A stretch of 64,000 nt of DNA from Pelobacter seleniigenes DSM 18267 (GTDB lineage: Bacteria; Desulfobacterota; Desulfuromonadia; Desulfuromonadales; Geopsychrobacteraceae): contig NZ_JOMG01000004.1 of the NCBI RefSeq assembly GCF_000711225.1, forward strand, positions 1 through 64,000. Reading direction: 5' to 3'. The position numbers and the translations under genes are program-made. Each line of letters starts with the position of its first letter. Position 1 is the first letter of the stretch. Below, one piece after another: positions 9,725 to 18,908 of this stretch. Under the pieces are notes generated by a model that saw nothing but the letters and a program-made list of their open reading frames with translations, was not told the origin of the DNA and did no database searches.

Positions 9725-11845
9725 ATGATGGACCAGTACAGCCAAGCGTTTAAAGAGGAAGCTGAAGAACTCCTTGGAGAACTGGAAAGTTCCCTGCTCG
9801 AACTTGAGGAGACCCCGGACGACATGGACCTGGTGGCCAAGGTCTTCCGGGCTATGCATACCATTAAAGGCTCCGGGGCCATGTTCGGATTTGATGAAAT
9901 TTCTCGTTTTACCCATGAAGTCGAAACCGTTTATGACCTGGTTCGCAACGGGAAGCTCCAGGTTTCCAAAGAGTTGATCAATCTTTCGCTCACCGCTCGC
10001 GATCATATTTGCAGCCTGCTGACCGATGGCGAAGGGAGGTCTGGCTCTGCAGGGAACGGAGAGGCGCTGATCGCATCTTTCCAAAACCTCATCCCCGGCA
10101 AGCCTGCAGCCCGACAGGAAGCCGTTGCTGCGCCGCCGGAACCGGAGGAGGCCGAAGGGGTGACCTATCGCATTCGTCTGACCCTTCCGGAAAATATTAT
10201 CCTCAGCGGGACGCGTCCGGACAGTTTACTGCGTGAACTCAACGACCTGGGTTCCTGTCGGGTGATCGCTCAGGGAGATCGGATTCCATTGCTGGATGAA
10301 CTCGCTCCGGAGAGCTGTCATGTGCACTGGGATCTCATTTTGACAACGGAGCGGGGCGTCAATGCGATCAAAGACGTCTTTATCTTTGTTGAAGAGGATA
10401 TCGACCTGAAGATTGATGAGATTGACGATAGCTTGCTGCTGGATGAGGACCCTGACTATAAGCGTTTGGGTGAGATCCTGGTCGATCGTGGTGACCTGTC
10501 CCAGGACGATCTGAACGCCCTGCTGGCAGAAGCAAAACCCTTTGGCCAAAAACTCATTGATACCAGCAAGGTCCCGGCGGACAAGATCGAAGCTGCTTTG
10601 CAGGAACAGCAACTGGTTCGGACCGCCCGTAACCGAAGGCAATCCAGGGAGGCTGAAAGCAGTGTCCGGGTGCCTGCCGAACGCCTTGATGACCTGGTCA
10701 ATATGGTTGGTGAACTGGTGACGGTTAAAGCCCGATTGGCTCGGGCTGCTGCGCTTCTGGGGAATTCTGAGCTCACGGAAATTGCCGAAGAAGTGGAGCG
10801 TTTGACCGACGAACTGCGCGACAACTCCTTGACCATGCGAATGTTACCGATTGGCGCAACTTTCAGTAAGTTCAAACGCTTGGTGCGCGACCTGGCCGCT
10901 GGTTTGGGCAAGAACGTGGAATTGAAAACCGAAGGGGCGGAGACCGAGATTGATAAAACAGTCATTGAAAAACTGAATGACCCGTTGGTGCACCTGATCA
11001 GGAACAGCCTCGATCATGGCATTGAGTCGCCTGAAGAAAGGACTGCCGCCGGTAAGCCGAAGGTCGGGACCGTTGTCATGACGGCCGGACACGTCGGCGA
11101 TTATGTCGAAATTACCATTAAAGACGACGGTAGGGGGTTGGATCGAGAGACCCTCTTGGCCAAGGGGATCGAGCGGGGCCTGGTTGCAGCGGATGCCGAG
11201 TTGAGCGACCAACAGATCTTTGAGCTGATCTTTGCTGCCGGTTTTTCCACCGCCCGGAAAATTACCGATGTCTCTGGACGCGGGGTGGGGATGGATGTGG
11301 TCAAACAAGCCATTGATGGGTTACGCGGGGCCATCACCATTGCGAGCCAGCCACAGCAGGGAACGACGATTAACATCCGGCTTCCTCTGACTCTGGCAAT
11401 TGTCGAAAGTCTGCTGGTGCGAATTGGTGACGAGGTTTACGCCATCCCGTTGTCCATCGTTGAAGAGTGTGTCGAGCTGGCCGAAGAAAAGATCGAAAAC
11501 CAGGGTCGTCACCTGATCAATGTGCGGGGGAAGCTCGTCCCTTATATTCCTTTGCGAGAACAGTTTGCCATCAGCGGCCGGCCAGCGCGCTTTCAACAAA
11601 TCATTATTACCCGGCTGCAGGGAAACCGGGTCGGTTTCGTGGTCGATCAGGTTATCGGTCAGCATCAGAGTGTCATCAAGACCCTCGGGCGCATGTATAA
11701 GGATTTGAAAGCGTTTTCCGGCGCGACCATTCTGGGAGACGGCCGCGTCGCTTTGATTCTCGATGTCAACCATCTGTTTCGGCAACTCGAGCAAGGCCAG
11801 GGGCAGTTTGGCACTGAGGCCAAAAGCGCCGCAATGGGACATTAA
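9725..11845 (+). CDS. cheA: Chemotaxis histidine kinase CheA
   Basis: 706 residues (705 if the second of two adjacent ATGs is used). An N-terminal Hpt domain carries the phosphoacceptor H45 in AMHTIKGSGAMFGF. A central region contains LGEILVDRGDLSQDDLNALL, a pattern seen in the N-terminal domain of type II secretion/pilus ATPases (GspE/PilB) and unusual for CheA. Then come the dimerisation segment (DDLVNMVGELVTVKARL), the ATPase N box (RNSLDHGIESPEER), GRGVGMDVV and a C-terminal CheW-like domain. It autophosphorylates under receptor control and passes phosphate to CheY and CheB. It is followed 60 bp later by cheW. Confidence 0.95.
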   Translation: MMDQYSQAFKEEAEELLGELESSLLELEETPDDMDLVAKVFRAMHTIKGSGAMFGFDEISRFTHEVETVYDLVRNGKLQVSKELINLSLTARDHICSLLTDGEGRSGSAGNGEALIASFQNLIPGKPAARQEAVAAPPEPEEAEGVTYRIRLTLPENIILSGTRPDSLLRELNDLGSCRVIAQGDRIPLLDELAPESCHVHWDLILTTERGVNAIKDVFIFVEEDIDLKIDEIDDSLLLDEDPDYKRLGEILVDRGDLSQDDLNALLAEAKPFGQKLIDTSKVPADKIEAALQEQQLVRTARNRRQSREAESSVRVPAERLDDLVNMVGELVTVKARLARAAALLGNSELTEIAEEVERLTDELRDNSLTMRMLPIGATFSKFKRLVRDLAAGLGKNVELKTEGAETEIDKTVIEKLNDPLVHLIRNSLDHGIESPEERTAAGKPKVGTVVMTAGHVGDYVEITIKDDGRGLDRETLLAKGIERGLVAADAELSDQQIFELIFAAGFSTARKITDVSGRGVGMDVVKQAIDGLRGAITIASQPQQGTTINIRLPLTLAIVESLLVRIGDEVYAIPLSIVEECVELAEEKIENQGRHLINVRGKLVPYIPLREQFAISGRPARFQQIIITRLQGNRVGFVVDQVIGQHQSVIKTLGRMYKDLKAFSGATILGDGRVALILDVNHLFRQLEQGQGQFGTEAKSAAMGH

Positions 11846-11905
11846 CGGCCGAGCCCGTTGTGACCGGTCCATAGTTTTGTACGCGAACCAACAAGGAGTA
11901 CCGCC

Positions 11906-12385
11906 ATGGAAAAAGCCAACCTTATTGATGCCAATCAGTATCTCACCTTCAAGCTTGGAGATGAGGAATTCGGCCTGACTATCGCAAAAGTGCGCGAGGT
12001 GCTGGATTTTACCAGCCTGACCAAGGTTCCTCAAACCCCGGATTATATGTGTGGCGTGCTTAATCTGCGTGGCAGTGTCGTCCCGGTGGTCGATCTGAAA
12101 TTGAAATTTGGCCTGCAGCAAACAGCGAGAACGGTGAACACCTGTATCATCATTGTCGAGATCGAAATTGATGGTGAAGTTACCGTACTGGGAATTCTGG
12201 CCGACGCTGTCCATGAGGTTGTGGAAATCGATGCCGAGCAGGTTGAGCCGGCGCCGAAAATTGGGACTCGGCTTGATACCGCTTTTATCCAGGGGATGGG
12301 GAAACTGGAGGACGATTTTGTGGTCATTCTTGATATCGACAAAGTTTTTTCTCTTGATGAGATTGCCGGAGTCAGGGCGGCTTGA
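11906..12385 (+). CDS. cheW: Chemotaxis adaptor CheW
   Basis: 159-residue CheW domain protein that couples receptors to CheA. The family pattern is complete: YLTFKLGDEEFGLTIAKVREVL at the start, MCGVLNLRGSVVPVVDLKLKF in the middle, and VHEVVEIDAEQVEPAPKIG later. AAGGAG lies before the ATG. It lies between cheA and a membrane receptor gene in the same operon. Confidence 0.95.
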   Translation: MEKANLIDANQYLTFKLGDEEFGLTIAKVREVLDFTSLTKVPQTPDYMCGVLNLRGSVVPVVDLKLKFGLQQTARTVNTCIIIVEIEIDGEVTVLGILADAVHEVVEIDAEQVEPAPKIGTRLDTAFIQGMGKLEDDFVVILDIDKVFSLDEIAGVRAA

Positions 12386-12504
12386 TCGACCAGGTAGACG
12401 CCTTTGCCTGTGACCGGAATTCCAACGTGATAAATGCAGGCAGAGCACGAATATTTAAACAGAGCAGGGTAAATTAAACGTACGCTTTGCATAGGGGAAT
12501 GCAT

Positions 12505-14508
12505 ATGTTCGCAAAAATGAAGCTGGGTAAAAAAATCGGTGGTGGTTTTTTCGTTGTTCTGGTGTTGACTGGTGTCATCGCACTGACCGGATGGTTCGGG
12601 CTGGACAATGTTGTGCAACAGCAAGAGCAAATGTCCGAGATCGATGCCATTGTTAAACAGTTTCTCAATATTCGTGAAGATAACAAATCCTACATCATCA
12701 CGGCAGATAAGCAGAATTATGAAAAGGCGGTGACCGAGGCCACAGAGCTCACGAGCCATATCCAGGGACTGCTTGGCCGTTATGAAGATCAGGGGATGCG
12801 GCAGGCACTGGAAAAAATTCAAGATGGGTTGAATCGTTATGGGAAGGGCATGAGCGAGTATGTTGCCCTGGATGACGAAAAAGCAGCTCTGTTTAAACGT
12901 TGGGGAGAGCTTGGCTGGTCATTCACTGATATCCTGGCCACCGTGACCCGGCAGGAAATCTCACCCAAGCTGCAACAGGCTATGGCCAATAACGATCTTA
13001 AGGAATATGCGAAGCTGTCGGACATCAAAGAGTTGTTGAAAGAGAATGTCCGGCAGGAATTTTTGTTGCTGCGGGTGAGTGCCGTTTATTTTGGCTGGCG
13101 GGCCGACGAAGACGCCTGGAACAAGTTTCAAAGTCAAGTGGATAAAGTTCGTTCCGGGCTTGTCAACTGGCAAAAGAGCGTGGCCGATTACCCGCAGATG
13201 GTGACGGCGGGGGCGAAAATAGCGTCCCTGGTCGACGAATATCTGCAGATTGGCAACACCTATCATCAGGCTTTCCTCGATCAGAACAAAAAGAATGATG
13301 AAATGTTGGCTGCCGCTGTCGGGGTCGGGACGCTTTCAGCTCAAGCCAGCAAGACCCAGCATGAGCATATGCAAGCCCAGGTCAACAGGTCTCAGCTGTT
13401 TATGGCCATATGTACGGGTGCATCGATTGCCGGCGGCATTTTTATCGCTTTCCTGATTACCCTCGGCGTTCTTAAGCAGATCGGTTGCGATCCGCTGGTG
13501 ATTGCCGAAGTCAGTCGAAAGATCAGCAACGGAGACCTCACCGTGGCGATGGACTTGCCAGTGAAAAACGAAAATAGCGTTTATGCCATATTGAAAAAAA
13601 TGGTCGAGAAACTGCAGGCGGTGGTCACCGATGTGACGATGGCTGCGCACAACGTTGCTGCAGGCAGTCAGCAGTTATCGGCCAGTTCGGAAGAGATGAG
13701 TCAGGGGGCTACGGAACAGGCGGCAGCTGCGGAAGAGGCATCCAGTTCCATGGAGGAGATGGCTGCTAATATTCGCCAGAATGCGGACAATGCCATGCAG
13801 ACCGAACGAATTGCCGTCAAAAGTGCCGATGATGCCCGGACCGGAGGTGAATCCGTGGCCAAAACCGTTTCGGCAATGCGCGATATTGCAGGAAAAATAT
13901 CCATTATTGAAGAGATTGCCCGGCAAACCAACTTGCTGGCTTTGAATGCGGCAATCGAAGCGGCCCGGGCCGGCGAGCATGGCAAAGGGTTTGCCGTTGT
14001 TGCTGCAGAAGTTCGGAAGCTGGCAGAGCGCAGCCAGAATGCCGCCGCTGAAATCAGCGAATTGTCGGCAAGCAGTGTCGAAGTTGCCGAGCAAGCCGGT
14101 GCCATGTTGGAACGGATGGTGCCGGATATTCAGCGGACTGCTGAACTGGTTCAGGAAATCACTGCCGCCAGCAAGGAACAGGATACCGGTGCCGAGCAGG
14201 TCAACCGGGCAATTATTCAGCTGGATCAGGTTATCCAGCAGAACGCCTCCGCTTCTGAAGAAATGGCTTCAACCGCCGAGGAATTGTCCAGTCAGGCTGA
14301 ACAACTCCAGGAAACCATCGCCTTTTTCCAGATCAAATCGGAAAGTTCCGTTTTGAAATCACGGTCCCATGTGCCGCAGATTGGAAAACCCTCGGTCAAA
14401 ATTGTTGAACAGCCGGCCAAGTTGAAAAAGGTGACGGCCGCAACTCAGGGATTAAATCTAGACATGGGCGGCGATGATCGGCTGGATGACGAATTTGAAC
14501 GGTTTTAA
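12505..14508 (+). CDS. Methyl-accepting chemotaxis protein
   Basis: 667-residue membrane chemoreceptor. I chose the ATG at 12505 because AGGGG lies 7 nt before it, whereas the ATG at 12499 is too close. TM1 lies at about 13-33, then a helical sensor region of about 270 residues ([20 protein letters not shown] is typical of helical-bundle sensors), TM2, HAMP, and the signalling tip ([20 protein letters not shown]). The sensor contains an [12 protein letters not shown] segment. The tail ends DDEFERF with no CheR-docking pentapeptide. It is the only membrane receptor inside the operon and the likely main input for its CheA. Confidence 0.92.
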   Translation: MFAKMKLGKKIGGGFFVVLVLTGVIALTGWFGLDNVVQQQEQMSEIDAIVKQFLNIREDNKSYIITADKQNYEKAVTEATELTSHIQGLLGRYEDQGMRQALEKIQDGLNRYGKGMSEYVALDDEKAALFKRWGELGWSFTDILATVTRQEISPKLQQAMANNDLKEYAKLSDIKELLKENVRQEFLLLRVSAVYFGWRADEDAWNKFQSQVDKVRSGLVNWQKSVADYPQMVTAGAKIASLVDEYLQIGNTYHQAFLDQNKKNDEMLAAAVGVGTLSAQASKTQHEHMQAQVNRSQLFMAICTGASIAGGIFIAFLITLGVLKQIGCDPLVIAEVSRKISNGDLTVAMDLPVKNENSVYAILKKMVEKLQAVVTDVTMAAHNVAAGSQQLSASSEEMSQGATEQAAAAEEASSSMEEMAANIRQNADNAMQTERIAVKSADDARTGGESVAKTVSAMRDIAGKISIIEEIARQTNLLALNAAIEAARAGEHGKGFAVVAAEVRKLAERSQNAAAEISELSASSVEVAEQAGAMLERMVPDIQRTAELVQEITAASKEQDTGAEQVNRAIIQLDQVIQQNASASEEMASTAEELSSQAEQLQETIAFFQIKSESSVLKSRSHVPQIGKPSVKIVEQPAKLKKVTAATQGLNLDMGGDDRLDDEFERF

Positions 14509-14538
14509 TCTGCAGCGGCAGTCGTAGGGGGGATGGTT

Positions 14539-15381
14539 ATGTCCGAGGTTCTGAGTCGAAATCATTTTGAACTGCTCAGCCATTTTATTTACAACGAGCT
14601 GGGAATTAAACTGCCGGACAGTAAAAGGACAATGCTGAGCGGACGTTTGAAAAAGCGTTTGCGCGATCTTCACCTGAATCATTTTAAGGACTATTGCGAC
14701 TATCTCTTCAGCCCACAGGGGCGGAAAGAGGAAATGCCTCATTTCGTCAATGTGGTCACCACCAACAAAACCGATTTTTTCAGGGAACCAGCCCATTTCG
14801 ATTATCTGCTGCAAAGTGTGCTGCCGGCGCTGCCGAAAGGCTCGGCAGCGCCACTGCAAATCTGGAGTGCCGGCTGCTCTACCGGTGAAGAACCCTATAC
14901 CCTGGCAATGGTTTTGGCTCAGGCCTTGGGCGAAGGCTCTGGTCGACAGTTTCGAATTCTAGCTACGGATATCTCCACCCGCGTTCTTGATACGGCCAAA
15001 AAAGCGATTTATCCGATTGAAGATATCCAGCCGGTGCCGGCTGAGTATAAGAAAAAATACCTGCTGAAGAGTCGTGACAAAAGCAAGGGTCTGGTACGGA
15101 TCGTGCCTGAACTACGAAAGATTGTTTGTTTTGCCCAACTGAATCTCATGGCTGAAGACTATGGCCTGGGAGTCCTGCTCGATATTATTTTTTGCAGGAA
15201 TGTCATTATTTACTTCGATAAAGCGACCCAGCAAAAGCTTATGGTTAAATTCTGTCGCTGCCTGAAGCCCGGCGGATATCTGTTCTTGGGCCATTCCGAG
15301 TCATTGCATGGTTACGATCTGCCGTTGGTGCCGGTTGCCCCAACGGTCTATCGAAAGATCAGCGTGGACTCTTTTCAGTGA
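14539..15381 (+). CDS. cheR: Chemotaxis protein methyltransferase CheR
   Basis: 280 residues. It methylates receptor glutamates using S-adenosylmethionine. The N-terminal helical domain (SEVLSRNHFELLSHFIYNELG) is followed by the SAM-binding domain with TNKTDFFREPAHF, WSAGCSTGEEPYTLAM and DIIFCRNVIIYFD. The start at 14539 has GGGGGG 6-7 nt upstream; the ATG at 14533 abuts that ribosome-binding site. Its TGA overlaps the GTG start of cheD. Confidence 0.95.
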   Translation: MSEVLSRNHFELLSHFIYNELGIKLPDSKRTMLSGRLKKRLRDLHLNHFKDYCDYLFSPQGRKEEMPHFVNVVTTNKTDFFREPAHFDYLLQSVLPALPKGSAAPLQIWSAGCSTGEEPYTLAMVLAQALGEGSGRQFRILATDISTRVLDTAKKAIYPIEDIQPVPAEYKKKYLLKSRDKSKGLVRIVPELRKIVCFAQLNLMAEDYGLGVLLDIIFCRNVIIYFDKATQQKLMVKFCRCLKPGGYLFLGHSESLHGYDLPLVPVAPTVYRKISVDSFQ

Positions 15382-15827
15382 GCAGCCGAATCAACCTCAA
15401 TCCTGAGGAGATCGTGATCGCGGAAGTCCCCATCGCTGTATCCACAGTGCTAGGGTCCTGTCTGGCGGTGGTTTTTTTCTGTTGCCGCCTGCGGATCGGC
15501 GCTATTTGCCATGCCACTTTACCGCAAGGCAGTTGTCGTTTCGATGGCAAGTACGTCAATCAGGCGATCGCCTACATGTTCCATTATTTCGAGGGGTTGA
15601 AGGTTCGCCCAGCGGAATTAACGGTTAAAGTTTTCGGCGGCGCAGAGATGTTTGGCGTTACGGATGGGGTCGGAATGAGAAACCAGCAAGCCGCCTTAGA
15701 GGCACTGAAACAGCTTGGCCTGAACCCGTCAGTGCTGGATGTCGGCGGCAACAGAGGGCGGCGATTGGTTTTTTTCTCAGAAACCGGCGAAGTTTATCGT
15801 AAATGGGTGAAGAGGACAACGCGTTGA
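15378..15827 (+). CDS. cheD: Chemoreceptor glutamine deamidase CheD
   Basis: 149 residues with a GTG start overlapping the cheR stop (GTGA), so translation is probably coupled. The catalytic Cys is in [10 protein letters not shown] and the His in [10 protein letters not shown], with a later [11 protein letters not shown] segment, all typical of CheD. It deamidates receptor glutamines to methylatable glutamates. The end overlaps the start of cheB by 25 bp. Confidence 0.93.
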   Translation: MSSRINLNPEEIVIAEVPIAVSTVLGSCLAVVFFCCRLRIGAICHATLPQGSCRFDGKYVNQAIAYMFHYFEGLKVRPAELTVKVFGGAEMFGVTDGVGMRNQQAALEALKQLGLNPSVLDVGGNRGRRLVFFSETGEVYRKWVKRTTR

Positions 15828-16894
15828 AAGAGAAAATTAAGGTTCTGATTGTCGATGATTCGGCCAGTGTCCGCCAGGCCATGGCTGAGATTCTGGCTGG
15901 CGATCCTGATATTGAAGTCGTCGGCACTGCGAACGATCCTTTTGCCGCAGCCAACCGCTTGAAGACAGTAATTCCTGATGTCATCACTCTCGATGTCGAG
16001 ATGCCGCGCATGGATGGGCTGACTTTTTTGCAAAAGATTATGAGCCAGCATCCGATCCCGGTGGTCATGTGCTCCAGTCTGGCAGAAAACGGCTCGGACA
16101 TCGCCCTGCGGGCCCTGGAGTACGGTGCCGTTGATATTATCACCAAACCTAAACTCGGGACCCGGCAATTTTTGGAAGAATCCCGTATGCGGATCTGTGA
16201 TGCGGTCAAGGCGGCCTCTCAAGCCCGTCTGCAACCGCTGAGCAAATCCACTTTGAAGGTCGCCCCCAAGCTGACAGCAGATGTGGTCCTGGCCAAACAA
16301 AGCAGTGTGCAGCAACGGTTGATCGAAACAACAGAAAAAGTCGTTGTTGTTGGTGCGTCCACCGGCGGGACCGAAGCGCTTCGGATTTTTCTCGAAGCCT
16401 TTCCCGCCGATTCTCCCGGAATCGTGATCGTCCAACATATGCCGGAGCATTTTACCTCGACCTTCGCCGAACGGTTGAACGGCTTGTGCCGTCTGGTTGT
16501 CAAAGAGGCCGAACATAACGATACCGTCGTGCGCGGGAGGGCTCTTATCGCACCAGGAAATCGGCACCTGTTGTTGAAAAGAAGCGGGACCCGTTACTAT
16601 GTTGAAATCAAAGACGGCCCTCTGGTTGCACGCCATCGTCCTTCTGTTGATGTTTTATTTCGCAGTGCGGCCCGGTACGGAGGCAAAAATTGCATTGGAA
16701 TCATTATGACCGGCATGGGTGATGACGGGGCGCAGGGGTTGCTTGAGATGAAAGAATCCGGGGCTTTCACCCTGGCCCAGGATGAAGCGACATCGGTGGT
16801 GTACGGGATGCCGAAAGAAGCTGTCGCACGCGGGGCAGTGACCAAAATCGTCCCTTTGCCCTACCTCGCCATGGAAGTCCTGAAATTAGATTAG
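15803..16894 (+). CDS. cheB: Chemotaxis response regulator protein-glutamate methylesterase CheB
   Basis: 363 residues. The N-terminal receiver ([15 protein letters not shown], phosphoacceptor Asp in [11 protein letters not shown]) is joined to a C-terminal methylesterase with catalytic Ser in [14 protein letters not shown], His in [10 protein letters not shown], and [10 protein letters not shown] near the end. It removes receptor methyl groups when phosphorylated by CheA. It is the last gene of the chemotaxis operon; repeat elements begin about 10 bp after its stop. Confidence 0.95.
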   Translation: MGEEDNALKEKIKVLIVDDSASVRQAMAEILAGDPDIEVVGTANDPFAAANRLKTVIPDVITLDVEMPRMDGLTFLQKIMSQHPIPVVMCSSLAENGSDIALRALEYGAVDIITKPKLGTRQFLEESRMRICDAVKAASQARLQPLSKSTLKVAPKLTADVVLAKQSSVQQRLIETTEKVVVVGASTGGTEALRIFLEAFPADSPGIVIVQHMPEHFTSTFAERLNGLCRLVVKEAEHNDTVVRGRALIAPGNRHLLLKRSGTRYYVEIKDGPLVARHRPSVDVLFRSAARYGGKNCIGIIMTGMGDDGAQGLLEMKESGAFTLAQDEATSVVYGMPKEAVARGAVTKIVPLPYLAMEVLKLD

Positions 16895-16904
16895 TTTCTC
16901 TCCG

Positions 16905-17063
16905 GAAACGGAATTTTCCCCTGTCGCAGCGTCAATCTGCAGGCTTACTTGTGCGGCTTAGCGGTGTACGCCTCCGCGCAAGCCCTTGATTTCCTTGCTA
17001 CAACGGAAAACTGCTCGTTTCCAATCTGAAAACTTAATTATTGCCATCCAGAGTTTCCGGATG
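16905..17063 (+). repeat. Structured dispersed repeat, copy A
   Basis: Clearly similar along its whole length to 24880-25038. Shared blocks include TACGCCTCCGC, CTCGTTTCCAATCTGAAAAC and GAGTTTCCGGATG. It contains an outer stem (TTTTCC near 16915 with GGAAAA near 17005), an inner stem (GGCTT / AAGCC) and a 3' hairpin around CATCC...GGATG. It lies directly after cheB. Confidence 0.75.
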
Positions 17064-17093
17064 AGTCTAGTTTAGCAACTTTGTAGTAAACTC

Positions 17094-17203
17094 GGGGCTG
17101 TCCCCAGGGTCATCGGGGGCTGTCCCAAGAGTTTGCGAACCATGAAACTGTCGCGGTTAGCATCGCAAAGACCTGGGACAGCCCCCATGCGGGGACAGCC
17201 TCG
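17094..17203. repeat. Nested inverted repeat of REP/BIME type (GGGGCTGTCCCC motif)
   Basis: The left arm carries GGGGCTGTCCCC (17094-17105), GGGGGCTGTCCC (17115-17126) and TTTGCGA. The right arm carries TCGCAAA, GGGACAGCCCCC (17174-17185) and GGGGACAGCC (17191-17200). Folded, this gives two nested stems around a loop of about 24 nt. GGGGACAGYCCC-like palindromes resemble the REP sequences that flank REP-associated tyrosine transposases in many proteobacteria. No transposase gene is present here, so it would be a non-autonomous copy. Confidence 0.65.
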
Positions 17204-17293
17204 GTTTTGCTGCCATCACCCCTTAAATCAGCGCCATTCGGGCTGTATCCCTCTGCATCTGATAGATCCTTCCCGCCCCGGACCAATCCCCTC

Positions 17294-18376
17294 TCAACCG
17301 CATTCGCAAGTGCTATCCGAGCAGCAGCTGTCCTTGCTTTTCCGAAACAGGACCAGCCCGAACAGCACCAGAGCACTGAGCATTCCGAGCAGACTTGGAC
17401 CGTCTTCTGCTCCGCCAGTCTGCCAGTTTATCGTCAGCCCGCTGAGGGCATAGATTTCATCGACGGCAAAACCGAGCACCAGGGACGAGATCATGATGCC
17501 GAGCACATAGAGCAGAGTTGATTTGCGGCCAAGGATGGTGGAAATGACCGATATGGCCGCCGCATTGGTGGCCGGCCCGGCCAGCAGAAACACCAGGGCC
17601 GCTCCAGGATGAAGGCCCTTCAGAACCAGCGCTGCGGCGATGGGGGTGGACGCCGTAGCGCAAACATACAGGGGCATTCCTACGATGAGCATCACCAGCA
17701 TGGCGACAAATTGGTTGCCCAGCCAATGTTCGACCAGAGCGGGTGAGACGAAGACGGTGATGAGTCCGGCGATACCGACTCCGACGAAAAACCAGGCTGA
17801 AATGTCGCCGAACAGGTCGCCGAAGGCGAACCCCATCCCTTTGCGGAGCCGTTCAATGATGCTTGGTTTGGGAGGCGTAGAACTGCAGCTACCGCTGCAG
17901 CAGCAACTTGAAGAACTCGCCGGCTTGGCCGCAGCGACTGGTTGCGGAGCAGGGGCGGGCTGCTGAGGATCGAAAACCCGCACCAACTGACCGGTAAAGA
18001 TTGCGGTCAGAAAAGCGGCCAGGGGGCGCAGGACGGCCATCAGCGGGTCAAGGAGCGCCCAGGTGACGGAGATGGAATCGACCCCGGTTTCCGGTGTCGA
18101 GATTAGGAAAGCTGTGGTGGCTCCCTTGCTGGCTCCTTGCCTGCGAATACCGGCGGCAGCAGGCAGGACCCCGCAGCTGCACAGCGGGATCGGCACACCA
18201 AACAGGGCCGCTTTGAACAGGTTGGTGCGGTTGTCCTTGCCCAGGTGGCGGGCGATAAAATCGTCAGGAATAAAGGCCTTCAGCAGCCCTGCGATAAAAA
18301 ATCCGAAGAGCATATAGGGCGCTGAGAGACAGAGAATATTCCAACTTTGCAGAAGGATCTGGTTGAGCAGGTTCAT
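17294..18376 (-). CDS. Metal-efflux permease, ArsP / SO_0444 family
   Basis: 360-residue integral membrane permease of the DUF318 group (SO_0444-type Cu/Zn or ArsP-type efflux). Eight or so hydrophobic helices lie in two halves, with the family motifs FGVPIPLCSCGVLP in the first half and GMPLYVCATASTPIAAALV in the second. The central cytoplasmic linker contains a Cys-rich stretch (SSCCCSGSCSS) and the C-terminus is Cys-rich (DSCCSDSTCECG), both plausible metal-binding tails. It lies 100 bp downstream of an ArsR-type repressor on the same strand with operator-like repeats in the gap. Export of a soft metal or metalloid is inferred; the substrate is not determined. Confidence 0.85.
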   Translation of the reverse strand: MNLLNQILLQSWNILCLSAPYMLFGFFIAGLLKAFIPDDFIARHLGKDNRTNLFKAALFGVPIPLCSCGVLPAAAGIRRQGASKGATTAFLISTPETGVDSISVTWALLDPLMAVLRPLAAFLTAIFTGQLVRVFDPQQPAPAPQPVAAAKPASSSSCCCSGSCSSTPPKPSIIERLRKGMGFAFGDLFGDISAWFFVGVGIAGLITVFVSPALVEHWLGNQFVAMLVMLIVGMPLYVCATASTPIAAALVLKGLHPGAALVFLLAGPATNAAAISVISTILGRKSTLLYVLGIMISSLVLGFAVDEIYALSGLTINWQTGGAEDGPSLLGMLSALVLFGLVLFRKSKDSCCSDSTCECG

Positions 18377-18392
18377 GAGGATTCCTTTTAAT

Positions 18393-18426
18393 GTTAAACA
18401 TGTGACGATATGTTCATCTGTTTAAC
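18393..18426 (-). promoter_or_regulatory. Inverted repeat upstream of the efflux permease, candidate ArsR operator
   Basis: Perfect 8-bp arms GTTAAACA / TGTTTAAC with an 18-nt spacer, in the 100-bp gap between the repressor stop and the permease start. The half-site TGTTTAA recurs upstream of the repressor gene itself, which supports a shared regulator. Confidence 0.5.
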
Positions 18427-18475
18427 GGTAAAAAAAGCGGGGATGGATCCCGCTTGAACACTGTGGTCCATAATA

Positions 18476-18832
18476 TTATTCGTTGACGTGTTCCAGGCCG
18501 TGTTGCAACAAGATGGAGACATGGTCGTCATCCAGGCTGTAAATGACATTTTTACCGTCTTTACGATACTTGACAATTTTTTGGGAACGCAGCACCCGGA
18601 GCTGGTGACTGACGGCTGAAGAACTCATTTTCAGCAGGCAGGCCAGGTCACAGACACACAGCTCCGAAAAGGACAGGGCGTGCAGAATGCGTACCCGGGT
18701 TGAATCCCCCAAGGCTTTGAACAACTCAGCCAACTGAAAGAGAGCTTCATCCCGATCCATGCTGGCGGCAACCCCGGCAACGGTGTCAGAGTGAATGCAT
18801 TCGACCTGGCAAACGTCTTCAACTTGTCCCAT
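18476..18832 (-). CDS. ArsR/SmtB-family metal-responsive repressor
   Basis: 118 residues from the ATG preceded by AAGGGA; an upstream in-frame extension lacks initiation signals. The fold is a winged helix: FKALGDSTRVRILHALSFSE, the metal-sensing helix ELCVCDLACLL with Cys-x-Cys as in ArsR/CadC sensors, then the recognition helix SSSAVSHQLRVLR and the wing KYRKDGKNVIYSL. The N-terminus adds VCQVECIHSD, and these Cys and His residues could complete a CadC-like metal site. It probably represses the downstream permease and itself, releasing DNA when metal binds. Confidence 0.9.
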   Translation of the reverse strand: MGQVEDVCQVECIHSDTVAGVAASMDRDEALFQLAELFKALGDSTRVRILHALSFSELCVCDLACLLKMSSSAVSHQLRVLRSQKIVKYRKDGKNVIYSLDDDHVSILLQHGLEHVNE

Positions 18833-18847
18833 AACCATTCCCTTGTG

Positions 18848-18890
18848 TGAACATGTGTTTAAGTGTGATTCTGTTTCCAAAGAATGTCAA
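18848..18890 (-). promoter_or_regulatory. Promoter element and operator-like repeat of the ArsR gene
   Basis: On the minus strand a consensus -35 hexamer TTGACA (18885-18890) is followed by an imperfect dyad TAAACA-CA-TGTTCA (18848-18861) immediately before the ribosome-binding site. No good -10 hexamer is visible at standard spacing. The dyad shares the TAAACA half-site with the repeat before the permease. Confidence 0.45.
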
Positions 18891-18908
18891 CCTTTTTGTA
18901 GTGGCTTT

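Larger units (their letters stand above)
16895..17293. other. Intergenic repeat-rich region between cheB and the efflux permease
   Basis: About 400 bp separating the convergent cheB and permease genes. It is filled by two distinct elements described separately: a structured dispersed repeat (16905-17063) and a nested GGGGCTGTCCCC inverted repeat (17094-17203). Open frames over it on either strand read through the repeats and are not called genes. Confidence 0.7.

Noticed and set aside
11321-12448. 375-codon minus-strand open frame opposite cheA and cheW
   Set aside because: Lies antisense to two clear che genes, has no ribosome-binding site and no domain.
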